Assembly (NCBI GenBank): GCA_946414825.1
Contig: CAMKQB010000009.1
Location: 1 to 42,873 of the forward strand
DNA length: 42,873 bases
Direction: 5' to 3'
Source of the DNA: an uncultured Lachnospiraceae bacterium
Lineage (GTDB): Bacteria; Bacillota; Clostridia; Lachnospirales; Lachnospiraceae
Under the pieces are notes generated by a model, which had not been told where the DNA came from, made no database searches, and saw only the letters and a program-made list of their open reading frames with translations. Position numbers and translations under genes: made by a program. Below, piece after piece: positions 26,812 through 34,188 of this stretch. Numbering within the stretch: the first letter of the stretch is position 1; every line of letters begins with the position of its first letter.

Positions 26812-27711
26812 TTAGAATACTGGTACAACTGCACCTGAATATGTATCGTTAATATAGTTCTTAACTTCTTCTGTAAGGATAGCATTCTTAAGCGCCTGTG
26901 ACTTAGCTGAATCCTCTTCACCTTCTCTAACGCATACATAGTTTGTATATGTCTCAGCGGCAAGTGAATCAGCAGCCTCAACTGCAACTGCATCACCAAG
27001 TCCAGCTTCGATTGCATAGTTACCATTTACAACTGCGAAGTCAACATCCTGAATTGACTTTGGAACCTGAGCTGCCTCGAGTTCCTGGATCTCAACGTTG
27101 TGCTCATTCTCTTCGATATCAAGAACTGTTGCCTGGATACCAACGCCTTCCTTAAGCTTGATAATACCCTGTGCTTCAAGAAGAAGAAGTGCTCTTGCTT
27201 CATTTGTTGAATCATTAGGTACTGCTATCTTAGCTCCATCAGCTATATTAGAAAGGTCTGAGGACTTACCTGCATATACACCCATTGGCTCGAAGTGAAC
27301 ACCAGCAAGTGTTACGATGTGAGTTCCATTTTCCTTGTTGAAATCATCAAGGTAAGGCTTATGCTGGAAGTAGTTTGCATCCAGATCACCATCTTCAAGT
27401 GCTGTGTTTGGAAGTACATAATCGTTGTACTCTACAACCTCAAGTGTCCAACCATCCTCTGCCAGATTATCCTTGATCTGCTCAAGTATCTCAGCGTGTG
27501 GAGTAACACATGCTCCAACCTTGATAACCTTGTCTTCTGAATCCTCTGCATCTGTGCTTGTCTCTTCAGTTTTCTCTTCTGTCTGTGCGGCTGCCTGAGT
27601 TGTCGCCTCAGTTTGTGCTGCCTCTGCATCACCATTTGATGAACCACATCCTGTGATAAGTGATGCTGTAAGTGATAATGCTAATACTAAACCTAAAATT
27701 TTCTTTCTCAT
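26812..27711 (-). CDS. metQ: MetQ/NlpA-type substrate-binding lipoprotein
   Basis: A 299-residue lipoprotein with lipobox LITGC (Cys 22), a Thr/Glu/Ala-rich linker to about residue 60, then the NlpA fold (VGACVTPHAEILEQIKDNL, QHKPYLDDFN, VPNDSTNEARALLLLEAQG). It supplies substrate to MetI and MetN, encoded in the same run but separated from them by opine dehydrogenase and aminotransferase genes. Ribosome site AGGAGGAAAAAATT. The 123-bp upstream gap has a dyad and a weak promoter matching the arrangement before the Cys leader. No S-box or T-box is visible. The exact substrate is unknown. Confidence 0.93.
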   Translation of the reverse strand: MRKKILGLVLALSLTASLITGCGSSNGDAEAAQTEATTQAAAQTEEKTEETSTDAEDSEDKVIKVGACVTPHAEILEQIKDNLAEDGWTLEVVEYNDYVLPNTALEDGDLDANYFQHKPYLDDFNKENGTHIVTLAGVHFEPMGVYAGKSSDLSNIADGAKIAVPNDSTNEARALLLLEAQGIIKLKEGVGIQATVLDIEENEHNVEIQELEAAQVPKSIQDVDFAVVNGNYAIEAGLGDAVAVEAADSLAAETYTNYVCVREGEEDSAKSQALKNAILTEEVKNYINDTYSGAVVPVF

Positions 27712-27776
27712 AATTTTTTCCTCCTAGTGTTTGTGTGTTTCTTACAAGCACGTATATTAGCACCAGTTTTTCACTT

Positions 27777-27806
27777 TGTATAATTCCTTAATTTTATGGT
27801 TCGTTA
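27777..27806 (-). promoter_or_regulatory. Weak candidate promoter of metQ
   Basis: Minus strand: poor -35 TAACGA (27801-27806), 18-bp spacer, -10 TATACA (27777-27782). Its position relative to the adjoining dyad matches the arrangement at the Cys-leader promoter, which fits an activator-dependent promoter. Confidence 0.35.
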
Positions 27807-27822
27807 TAAGTTCTTCCTATAA
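27804..27822. promoter_or_regulatory. Dyad operator candidate, copy B (before metQ)
   Basis: TTATAAGTTCTTCCTATAA. Its core shares 13 of 15 positions, in the same orientation, with copy A at 29063-29079; the joint consensus is ATARGTTYTTCCTAT, of the T-N11-A form favoured by LysR-type regulators. Confidence 0.45.
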
Positions 27823-27834
27823 CTCTAGTTTCCA

Positions 27835-28746
27835 CTACACCGCCATTCTATCAGCCTCAAACCTTTTATTTACGTACGTTGCAGACACTAGACTTACATT
27901 TTCAAAGGCCTTCAGCCCATCACTTCTACCCTCAAAATATGTCTCCTGAATTTGCTTCGGATCCATCTGGACATCCAGTTTAAATCCTAGCGAGCAGAGC
28001 ACACATCTCATCTCATTTGAATCAAAACCACCGCACATAGCTTCGCCCAAGGACTCAGTTATTTCCTCAAGTCTTTTAACCCTAGCAGGAAAATCTCCTG
28101 AGCTTAGTGGATAGTCGAATACCACCTTACTTCCCACCTGAGAAAGCTCTGCGATCTGCCTAAGTGTCTCCGCAAAAACCTCTAGAGTGAGATAATAGGA
28201 AACACCCATAATACTGAAATAAGTCTTCTTCTCTGGATCAAAGCCCGCCTCAAGTAGCTTATCCACTAATCTATCCTTACTGAAATCTACAGGAACATAA
28301 TGAACATTAGGCCTACATATCCATTCTAGTTCACTTATACGTTCTAGCTTATAACGTTGGGTATCCGGATGATCCACCTCGAACACTTCTATATCATCAT
28401 TATCATTTCTAAAAGAAAATGTATCTGCCCCTGCACCACAGATAACATACTGAATCTTTCCATTCTCCTTTGCAAAGTCAGCTAGACCATTTTCATTAAA
28501 ATGCATTCTGGAAAGAGGAATAGGAAGAAAATAGTCCGCTATTAGTTTCTCTGCATTTTCCTTTCCCAGTCCATCAGAATCAATCATTCCTTCTCTTATC
28601 ATTTCAAGCATTTCTTCATACTCTTCCTTGCCCATAAAATCAAAAGCTAGGTAATCATCAAAGATTATTTCCCTGGAATAATAGGAATGCCATGCCCTTG
28701 CAAAAGCACATAACTTAGCTGTTATACTTTCCCTCTCGTCAACCAT
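27835..28746 (-). CDS. SAM-dependent methyltransferase, leucine carboxyl methyltransferase (LCMT/PPM) family
   Basis: A 303-residue class I methyltransferase. The SAM motif VICGAGADTFSFR (GAGADT 104-109) and the acidic EVDHP segment (123-127) are the LCMT/PPM family pattern; these enzymes methylate carboxyl or hydroxyl groups of small molecules or proteins. It is the first gene after the Cys-leader terminator, 66 nt downstream with ribosome site CGGAGGTTATC, and no promoter is evident in that gap. Its expression should therefore depend on antitermination. Its link to the opine dehydrogenase set is positional: same strand, 123-nt gap without a terminator, and matching upstream dyads. Confidence 0.8.
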   Translation of the reverse strand: MVDERESITAKLCAFARAWHSYYSREIIFDDYLAFDFMGKEEYEEMLEMIREGMIDSDGLGKENAEKLIADYFLPIPLSRMHFNENGLADFAKENGKIQYVICGAGADTFSFRNDNDDIEVFEVDHPDTQRYKLERISELEWICRPNVHYVPVDFSKDRLVDKLLEAGFDPEKKTYFSIMGVSYYLTLEVFAETLRQIAELSQVGSKVVFDYPLSSGDFPARVKRLEEITESLGEAMCGGFDSNEMRCVLCSLGFKLDVQMDPKQIQETYFEGRSDGLKAFENVSLVSATYVNKRFEADRMAV

Positions 28747-28811
28747 GATAACCTCCGTTTTTTAGTTGATTTATCTTTTCTTGTTAGTTAGTTTTGTCTC
28801 CCTTAATTAGA

Positions 28812-28848
28812 CAAAAAAAGCCCGAGCGCTTTGATTAGCACTCGGGCA
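28812..28848 (-). terminator. Attenuator terminator of the Cys leader
   Basis: Minus strand: 11-bp stem GCCCGAGTGCT / AGCGCTCGGGC (one G-T pair), loop AATCAA, then seven T. The 5' arm plus one flanking base, TGCCCGAGT, is complementary over 9 nt to ACTCGGGCA inside the upstream leader ORF (28934-28942). Confidence 0.9.
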
Positions 28849-28879
28849 AATGACTTCTTAATATACTTTAATTCGTAAT

Positions 28880-28999
28880 TCAGTGTTTATAGAGGCGCGT
28901 AAAATCGCACGTTAAAACACCAGCCATAGAATATGCCCGAGTTTTTAACATGCAACAGCAGCAAAGACTATTATTAAGATTTGCAGATAATTTAGTCAT
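28880..28999 (-). CDS. Cysteine-codon leader peptide (39 residues)
   Basis: Short ORF with ribosome site AGAAGGAAAAAAG directly before ATG. Residues 13-16 are four consecutive Cys codons (TGC TGC TGT TGC at 28952-28963), and residue 31 is a fifth. The peptide begins MTKLSANLNNSLCCCC and ends LYKH. No membrane helix or other functional signature is evident. It lies about 30 nt after the predicted transcription start and just before a strong intrinsic terminator, the classic layout of a ribosome-mediated attenuator. I interpret it as a sensor of charged tRNA-Cys rather than a functional peptide. Confidence 0.82.
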   Translation of the reverse strand: MTKLSANLNNSLCCCCMLKTRAYSMAGVLTCDFTRLYKH

Positions 29000-29035
29000 T
29001 CTTTTTTCCTTCTATAAATCTTTTAGACGAGGGTT

Positions 29036-29064
29036 ATATTATCATTATTCGCCTACCAAGTCAA
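29036..29064 (-). promoter_or_regulatory. Strong promoter of the Cys leader
   Basis: Minus strand: -35 TTGACT (29059-29064), 17-bp spacer, -10 TAATAT (29036-29041). It is 41 nt past the stop of the zinc-ribbon gene and directs transcription into the leader ORF and attenuator. Confidence 0.75.
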
Positions 29065-29079
29065 TAGGTTTTTCCTATT
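29063..29079. promoter_or_regulatory. Dyad operator candidate, copy A (Cys-leader promoter)
   Basis: AATAGGTTTTTCCTATT, a perfect 6-bp inverted repeat around five T, touching the -35 box of the leader promoter. Similar to copy B before metQ (27804-27822). It could also form a small hairpin after the zinc-ribbon gene, but no T-run follows on the minus strand. Confidence 0.5.
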
Positions 29080-29104
29080 ATCAGTTCAAGGATATTAGAA
29101 TAAA

Positions 29105-29650
29105 TTATTTAAATATCTTAAAGGAACCAAGTAGTGGAAGTGGTTTACATTCACCATTAATAGCATTTATTAGTCCCATTATCAGACAAACTGTCAGGAA
29201 TATAGAGCCCGCCATTATAGCCAGCCAACCAAGTATAGGAATGAATACAAGTATAACTGACGCTACTCCAAATATACATCCTGATATTATTAGAACAAAT
29301 ACATTATTCAAATGAAATCTAAAAAATGGATCTGATCTATCCGCCGAAAGAAGCGCAATTACAAGTCCTATCCAGGTCAGGTAACAAACAATCGCCGCGG
29401 TTTTAGGATCCATAGAGTAGCCTCCCGGCTTATTAGTCGTGGATTGCTGAACGTTCTGGCCATACTGTGTTCCTTGTTGCTGGAAACCTGTACCTTGGCC
29501 ATACTGCGCTCCCTGTTGCTGGTAGGCGCCCTGCGCTTGCTGACCCGTCTGTCCTTGAGGCTGCTGATAACCAGCATAGAGCGGAAATCCACAGAAAGGA
29601 CAATTAGTTCCCTCAGTTGTTACTTCGTTTCCACAATTATTACATCTCAT
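29105..29650 (-). CDS. Zinc-ribbon membrane protein with Gln/Gly-rich linker
   Basis: A 181-residue protein. The N-terminus is a zinc ribbon (CNNC near 3-6 and CPFC near 18-21), followed by a Gln, Gly and Tyr-rich linker (about 28-75) with repeated QGAQYGQ-like units, and then three hydrophobic segments resembling DUF4870-type membrane domains. Such proteins are common in Firmicutes without defined function. Ribosome site AAAGGAG. It is 14 nt after the preceding membrane protein gene and probably in one operon with it. Confidence 0.78.
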   Translation of the reverse strand: MRCNNCGNEVTTEGTNCPFCGFPLYAGYQQPQGQTGQQAQGAYQQQGAQYGQGTGFQQQGTQYGQNVQQSTTNKPGGYSMDPKTAAIVCYLTWIGLVIALLSADRSDPFFRFHLNNVFVLIISGCIFGVASVILVFIPILGWLAIMAGSIFLTVCLIMGLINAINGECKPLPLLGSFKIFK

Positions 29651-29664
29651 AACTATTATCTCCT

Positions 29665-30630
29665 TTAATTTGAGAGGTTATCCCAATATATCTTTCTATC
29701 ATTATCGCCGAGTTTATTTCCAGCTAGACTTACCTCTTCCAGAATAAACTCTTTAGAATCCTGTTCCTTCACAAACTGAAGCTCAGTAGCGATAGTTTTA
29801 TCATCGCCCACTTCCATATTTTCCATGATGATTCTTCCACCACCATTCATAGTAAGGATCTTATTTCCACCTTCCTCAGTCAAGGTAGCATTTTCTATAT
29901 CGAACTTACTATTGATATGGATTCCAATCTCTCCACCCTTTTCATTCTTTTGCTTATAGAGATCGACTATCGCATGACGGCAGGATTCATCCTCGAGCTC
30001 AAGTGCCTTCTCATATGTTCTATCCGCTCTTCCAACATTTACGATCATCATAGAAGATACAAAGATAAGTATAAGGGACACGATAAGTCCCGACATGCTT
30101 CCGAAAGCTACACGGTGTCTATAAAACGGATATAGAACCCCTAGGAAAAGCGCAAATACAAATAGGGCTATTTTCCTAGAACCCAGGAAATAAACTATAG
30201 CAGCATCTATGAGGGACAGTACCGTAATCAAAATAACAGGTGTTATAAGTGTCTTAACATTGAAGAGAATATCAACAGGTTCTGATGTTGTAACCATAAC
30301 GCAAAGAATGATAAGTATCAGATAACCTATACCTAATGCTATCTCTGACGCAAGCATTATCTTGCTATTTTTTATTCTCTTATCCAGTTCCGTGGGAGCA
30401 AGTGCCGCTTCCATCGCTTCTTCTGTTATCTGAAAGGAATTCCTCTCAAGACCTGTATCCCATTCCCTTATGACGTCGCCTTCATATCCGGTATTCGTGC
30501 CACTTCGGGAATAGTCGTTACTGTATTTCTTTTTTAACGCCTCCGGCTCCTCCTCTTTATCAAAGAAGCCCATGTCATTCATTTTTAATTCTTCGGTACC
30601 TGGTGTATCGCCGCTACTCTTAAGCTGCAT
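29665..30630 (-). CDS. Membrane protein of unknown function
   Basis: A 321-residue protein. A charged, Glu-rich cytoplasmic N-terminus (about 1-88) is followed by four hydrophobic segments (about 90-200) and a C-terminal soluble domain of about 120 residues, mostly beta-strand by appearance, with KILTMNGGGRIIMENMEV. I recognise no family. The ATG at 30630 has GGAGG 7 nt upstream. It has its own promoter (30702-30730) and pairs with the zinc-ribbon gene downstream. Confidence 0.75.
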   Translation of the reverse strand: MQLKSSGDTPGTEELKMNDMGFFDKEEEPEALKKKYSNDYSRSGTNTGYEGDVIREWDTGLERNSFQITEEAMEAALAPTELDKRIKNSKIMLASEIALGIGYLILIILCVMVTTSEPVDILFNVKTLITPVILITVLSLIDAAIVYFLGSRKIALFVFALFLGVLYPFYRHRVAFGSMSGLIVSLILIFVSSMMIVNVGRADRTYEKALELEDESCRHAIVDLYKQKNEKGGEIGIHINSKFDIENATLTEEGGNKILTMNGGGRIIMENMEVGDDKTIATELQFVKEQDSKEFILEEVSLAGNKLGDNDRKIYWDNLSN

Positions 30631-30701
30631 TTATCATCCTCCACTTAAGCCTTCTGCTGCTGTTTCTCATAAACATATAGCAGAATATAAAACCATTAGT
30701 T

Positions 30702-30730
30702 ATTGTATCAAATATTAACTATTTCTACAA
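30702..30730 (-). promoter_or_regulatory. Promoter of the two-gene membrane protein operon
   Basis: Minus strand: -35 TTGTAG (30725-30730), 17-bp spacer, -10 TACAAT (30702-30707), between the tRNA terminator and the start at 30630. Confidence 0.5.
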
Positions 30731-30754
30731 TGAATTCAATAATTATAGGAATAA

Positions 30755-30808
30755 CAAAAAAAGGAAAGTCTTTTTGAGTAAAACTCTCAAAATCAGACTT
30801 TCCTTTTA
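30755..30808 (-). terminator. Terminator of the tRNA-Asp/tRNA-Leu operon
   Basis: Outer stem AAAAGGAAAGTC / GACTTTCCTTTT enclosing an inner TTTTGAGAG-ACTCAAAA stem, followed by seven T on the minus strand, 4 nt after tRNA-Leu. Confidence 0.85.
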
Positions 30809-30811
30809 TAG

Positions 30812-30897
30812 TGCCGGCGACCGGGGTCGAACCGGTACGGGTATTACTACCCACGGGATTTTAAGTCCCGGGCGTCTGCCAATTCCGCCACGCCGGC
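30812..30897 (-). tRNA. tRNA-Leu (anticodon TAA)
   Basis: 86-nt class II tRNA: acceptor GCCGGCG/CGCCGGC, discriminator A, anticodon loop CTTAAAA, long variable arm with GGGTAGTAATACCC, T-arm ACCGG/CCGGT. CCA not encoded. Confidence 0.97.
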
Positions 30898-30913
30898 ATA
30901 ATTAATATCAATA

Positions 30914-30993
30914 GGGCAATCCCGTGGCCTAAAGGTGTTTATCATGCTACGCATGATATAAGGCCTTGCTTCGCGCGGGCAATCCCGTGGCCT
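30914..30993. repeat. Duplicated 17-bp element with hairpin in the tRNA spacer
   Basis: GGGCAATCCCGTGGCCT occurs at 30914-30930 and 30977-30993, flanking a hairpin ATCATGC-TAC-GCATGAT (30941-30957). The core CAATCCCGTGG recurs before tRNA-Asn at 42618-42628. Confidence 0.8.
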
Positions 30994-30997
30994 GAAT

Positions 30998-31071
30998 CGA
31001 CCCAGACGAGACTCGAACTCGTGACCTCCGCCGTGACAGGGCGGCGCTCTAACCAACTGAGCCACTGGGCC
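30998..31071 (-). tRNA. tRNA-Asp (anticodon GTC)
   Basis: 74-nt tRNA: acceptor GGCCCAG/CTGGGTC, discriminator G, anticodon loop CTGTCAC, T-arm ACGAG/CTCGT. First gene of a two-tRNA transcript with tRNA-Leu. CCA not encoded. Confidence 0.97.
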
Positions 31072-31095
31072 ATGCATTTCAACACTAGCTCGTCT

Positions 31096-31124
31096 ATTAT
31101 ATAAAATTTACCCAAAATCTGCAA
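31096..31124 (-). promoter_or_regulatory. Promoter of tRNA-Asp/tRNA-Leu
   Basis: Minus strand: -35 TTGCAG (31119-31124), 17-bp spacer, consensus -10 TATAAT (31096-31101), 25 nt before tRNA-Asp. Confidence 0.75.
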
Positions 31125-31141
31125 CTCTTTTTTGATAGCGA

Positions 31142-31170
31142 CAGAGGGGACGGTCGAACCGTCCCCTCTG
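31142..31170. repeat. 13-bp perfect palindrome containing GGGGACGGT
   Basis: Stem CAGAGGGGACGGT, loop CGA, then the exact reverse complement. It lies just after the small membrane protein gene of the sugar transport operon and may end that transcript, but neither side has a good T-run. The GGGACGGT core recurs at 42236-42243 in another palindromic element. Confidence 0.75.
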
Positions 31171-31173
31171 GTA

Positions 31174-31389
31174 TCATTTCAGACTCTTTCTGCTTACTAA
31201 ATAGGTTTTAAGGGAGTACGCAATGAATGCGACACTAGCTGCAAGGAAGATAATACCTATTATAGTAAGCAGCAAGCCTTCACTACTCTTATCTGCATAG
31301 CCAAATAATTTCACAGATAAATAAACAAAGTATAATCCGACGAGGATTCTGGTGATAAATTTCGTCAAAGTATTATTCATTTCTCTCAT
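31174..31389 (-). CDS. Small two-helix membrane protein of the sugar ABC operon
   Basis: A 71-residue protein from the chosen ATG (31389), which has AAGGAAGATAGG upstream; an in-frame start at 31446 overlaps the permease gene and would add a polar extension. Two hydrophobic helices (about 10-27 and 37-60) with a short loop and a basic C-terminus KTYLVSRKSLK. No family recognised. Last gene of the operon, so an accessory role in sugar uptake is possible. Confidence 0.65.
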   Translation of the reverse strand: MREMNNTLTKFITRILVGLYFVYLSVKLFGYADKSSEGLLLTIIGIIFLAASVAFIAYSLKTYLVSRKSLK

Positions 31390-31442
31390 CCTATCTTCCT
31401 TTTTTGGAGGGTTTTTATTGGAAATATCATGATTTGGGAGGA

Positions 31443-32600
31443 TCAAGATTTTCCTGTCTTATGATTAGAAACTACATCAAATACAACCGCTACAAGAAGT
31501 ACGGCGCCTTTTACAACATACTGCCACTGATCTGGCCAACCGCAGATTGACATTCCCTGGTTGATAACACCCAGGAGAATAGCTCCGATCATGATTCCAG
31601 GAACTGTACCTGAACCACCGTAAGCAGATGCTCCACCGATGAAGCAAGAGGCGATAGCATCCATTTCGTAGGAGTTACCCATGTTACCATCAACAGAACC
31701 GATACGTGATGCAACAAGGAGTCCGGAGAAACCTGCGAGTACACTCATAAGGAAGTATGCCCAGAAATATACATTTCTTGGATCAATACCTGAAAGCTTA
31801 GTAGCCTTCTCATTTCCACCTACTGCATAGAAGTAACGACCAAATACAGTAGAGGATGTTATAAATGCAAAGATTAGAACTACTATCAGTATCCAGATAA
31901 GCATTACTGGAATTCCCTTATACTGTGAAAGCTTAATTGCATAAAGTACGATAAGTACATCTATTACAGCTATCTTAGCGATAGAAGAAAATGCTGAAAC
32001 GCCTTCATAACCCTGCTTCTTCTTTTTAGCTATACTAATTAATGTCCATACCATAAGGCCAACTGCAACTACAACACCAACAATGATTGCTGATTTACAG
32101 TTACCCTTTTCATCAAGTCCATTAATCTGAATATATGAAGTGAACAGATTGTTGAACTTTGGATTCATAACAGAGATTGTTCTTGAATCAAGAACTACTC
32201 TTGCAAAACCTCTGAACAGGAACATACCCGCCAGAGTACAGATAAATGGAGGAATATGTACATATCCTACCAACCATCCTTGCCAGATACCGATTACGAT
32301 TGAAACTGACATAGAAACAAATATCGCAACAAGTGGACTGTATCCACTATCCATCAGCTTTGCAGCAAGCGCGGCTGAAAGACAAAGAGTAGAACCAATT
32401 GAAAGGTCTACGTTACCACCTGTCAGAATACATAGAAGCATACCACATGCCATAACCAGAACATACGCGTTCTGAAGCAGAAGGTTAGATATATTCTGAG
32501 GTAGAATAAGTTTTCCACCGGTAAGTACGGTGAAGATAATAAATACAACAACCAGGGCAATGACCATGGTGTATTTTTTTATAAATGTACTAGTACTCAT
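31443..32600 (-). CDS. mmsB: Multiple monosaccharide ABC transporter permease
   Basis: A 385-residue permease of the ribose/xylose/galactose class with about ten membrane segments; NVDLSIGSTLCLSAALAAKLMD and the late ASCFIGGASAYGGSGTVPGIMIGAILLGVI are family signatures. Closest in type to GguB/MmsB and XylH. Ribosome site AAGGAGGAGTAAGT; 3 nt after the ATPase gene. Transports a monosaccharide delivered by the ChvE-like binding protein. Confidence 0.94.
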   Translation of the reverse strand: MSTSTFIKKYTMVIALVVVFIIFTVLTGGKLILPQNISNLLLQNAYVLVMACGMLLCILTGGNVDLSIGSTLCLSAALAAKLMDSGYSPLVAIFVSMSVSIVIGIWQGWLVGYVHIPPFICTLAGMFLFRGFARVVLDSRTISVMNPKFNNLFTSYIQINGLDEKGNCKSAIIVGVVVAVGLMVWTLISIAKKKKQGYEGVSAFSSIAKIAVIDVLIVLYAIKLSQYKGIPVMLIWILIVVLIFAFITSSTVFGRYFYAVGGNEKATKLSGIDPRNVYFWAYFLMSVLAGFSGLLVASRIGSVDGNMGNSYEMDAIASCFIGGASAYGGSGTVPGIMIGAILLGVINQGMSICGWPDQWQYVVKGAVLLVAVVFDVVSNHKTGKS

Positions 32601-32603
32601 TAC

Positions 32604-34157
32604 TTACTCCTCCTTAAGATCGTCTGATTTATGTGACAGGATCGCACTCATGATTTTCTCCTGAGTAGCTTCCTCTGAAGTAAATTCACCGACTACTTCG
32701 CCTTCGTTCATAACATAGATTCGGTCACACATACCAAGCAGTTCTGGAAGCTCAGATGAGATCATAACTACCGCTTTTCCTTGGGCAACCATATCATTCA
32801 TTATTGAATAGATTTCATACTTGGCACCTACGTCAATACCTCTTGTAGGTTCATCTAGTATCAACACATCAGGCTCAGCAAACATCCACTTTGACAGAAG
32901 TACCTTCTGCTGATTTCCACCAGAAAGATTTCCAACTGCTTGTTCAACACTAGGAGTTTTTGTCTTCATAGCATCTACAAATTCCTGTGCGACCTTTGAC
33001 TCCATAACGAAATCGATGATACCTCTTGTCGAAATCTTTTCCAGTTTAGCCATTGTGGTGTTCTTAGCTATAGAATCAGGAAGTACTAAACCATTAGTCT
33101 TTCTATCCTCAGTAACATAGGCCAGACCATGAGCAATTGCATCACGCTCATTCTTTAATTTAACCTCTTCACCCTTAATAAACTCATGGCCAGAAATGTT
33201 CCTGCCATAACTCTTTCCAAAGAGTGACATTGCTAGTTCAGTTCTACCTGCTCCTTGAAGTCCGGAGAATCCGACGATCTCTCCTTTATGAACCTTGAAG
33301 TTAACCTTCTTATCAATACATTTTTCTGTATATACCGGATGGTAAACCGTCCAGTCCTTTGCTTCGAAAACAACCTCATCACTTACTCTATGTTCTCTTG
33401 CAGGATAACGGTCCGTCAGTTCACGGCCAACCATACCCTTGATAATTCTGTCTTCATCGATGTTGTGATCAGCATTATCAATAGTCTCTATGGTAGAACC
33501 ATCTCTAAGAACTGTAATCCTATCAGCAACATACGAAACCTCATTAAGCTTATGAGTGATAATGATTGAAGTTAGTCCTTCTTCTTTAAATCCGAGCAGC
33601 ATATCTAGAAGCATCTTTGAATCTTCCTCATTAAGAGAAGATGTTGGCTCATCAAGAATAAGAAGCTTAACATTCTTTGAAAGGGCCTTAGCTATCTCTA
33701 CAAGCTGCTGTTTACCAGTTCCTATATCTTTGATCAAAACTGAAGGGCTTTCCTTAAGACCAACTCTTTCCATCTGTTCGCTAGCCTGCATAAAGGTCTG
33801 ACCCCAGTTAATTTTTCCAAAATTATTAGCCCGCTCATTACCTAGGAACATATTTTCTGCTATTGTAAGTTCCGGAATCAGCGCAAGTTCTTGATGTATA
33901 ATTACTATTCCGAGTTCTTCACTATCATGAATATTATGAAATTCGCATTCTTTACCATTGTATATGATATTTCCCGTGTACTCTCCATGTGGAATCGTTC
34001 CCGAAAGAACGTTCATAAGTGTTGATTTTCCAGCACCATTTTCTCCGACTAACGCATGTATCTCGCCACGTTCAACCTGAAGGTTAACGTTGTCCAGAGC
34101 TTTTACACCAGGATAAAGTTTGGTAATTTCTTTCATTTCTAATATGTAATCAGACAA
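32604..34157 (-). CDS. mmsA: Multiple monosaccharide ABC transporter ATPase (two cassettes)
   Basis: A 517-residue protein with two fused ATPase cassettes, as in XylG, RbsA and GguA. First cassette: [11 protein letters not shown] and [11 protein letters not shown]. Second: degenerate Walker [11 protein letters not shown], but intact [14 protein letters not shown] and [15 protein letters not shown]. The start is TTG, 7 nt after a GGAGG. A 14-bp hairpin separates it from the binding protein gene upstream, a common way to keep binding protein levels above transporter levels. Confidence 0.94.
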   Translation of the reverse strand: MSDYILEMKEITKLYPGVKALDNVNLQVERGEIHALVGENGAGKSTLMNVLSGTIPHGEYTGNIIYNGKECEFHNIHDSEELGIVIIHQELALIPELTIAENMFLGNERANNFGKINWGQTFMQASEQMERVGLKESPSVLIKDIGTGKQQLVEIAKALSKNVKLLILDEPTSSLNEEDSKMLLDMLLGFKEEGLTSIIITHKLNEVSYVADRITVLRDGSTIETIDNADHNIDEDRIIKGMVGRELTDRYPAREHRVSDEVVFEAKDWTVYHPVYTEKCIDKKVNFKVHKGEIVGFSGLQGAGRTELAMSLFGKSYGRNISGHEFIKGEEVKLKNERDAIAHGLAYVTEDRKTNGLVLPDSIAKNTTMAKLEKISTRGIIDFVMESKVAQEFVDAMKTKTPSVEQAVGNLSGGNQQKVLLSKWMFAEPDVLILDEPTRGIDVGAKYEIYSIMNDMVAQGKAVVMISSELPELLGMCDRIYVMNEGEVVGEFTSEEATQEKIMSAILSHKSDDLKEE

Positions 34158-34188
34158 GTCATTACCTCCTTTGGGGTTTTAATTTTTA

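Larger units (their letters stand above)
28812..29029 (-). ncRNA. Cysteine-responsive transcription attenuator leader
   Basis: Predicted 5' leader of about 218 nt. Elements in order: leader ORF with Cys run (28952-28963); hairpin P1 of 11 bp, 28943-28953 with 28907-28917, whose 5' arm begins in the last Cys codon; antiterminator segment ACTCGGGCA in the P1 loop (28934-28942); terminator (28812-28848). A ribosome stalled at the Cys codons would block P1 and free the antiterminator to pair with the terminator's 5' arm, giving readthrough. Mechanism is inferred by analogy with trp- and his-type attenuators and the polycysteine leaders described in mycobacteria. Confidence 0.75.

Noticed and set aside
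27712-27834. S-box, T-box or Met-type leader before metQ
   Set aside because: The 123-bp gap has no T-box sequence, no S-box stems and no terminator; only the dyad and a weak promoter are visible.
28950-29315. Plus-strand ORF of 121 codons opposite the Cys leader
   Set aside because: Lies antisense to the leader and the zinc-ribbon gene, lacks a ribosome site, and its Gln run is the complement of the Cys codons.
30847-31124. Short minus-strand ORFs across the tRNA-Leu/tRNA-Asp region
   Set aside because: They read through tRNA genes and have no start signals.
31142-31170. Classical intrinsic terminator of the sugar operon
   Set aside because: The stem is strong but neither flank has a proper T-run, so I list it as a palindromic repeat.
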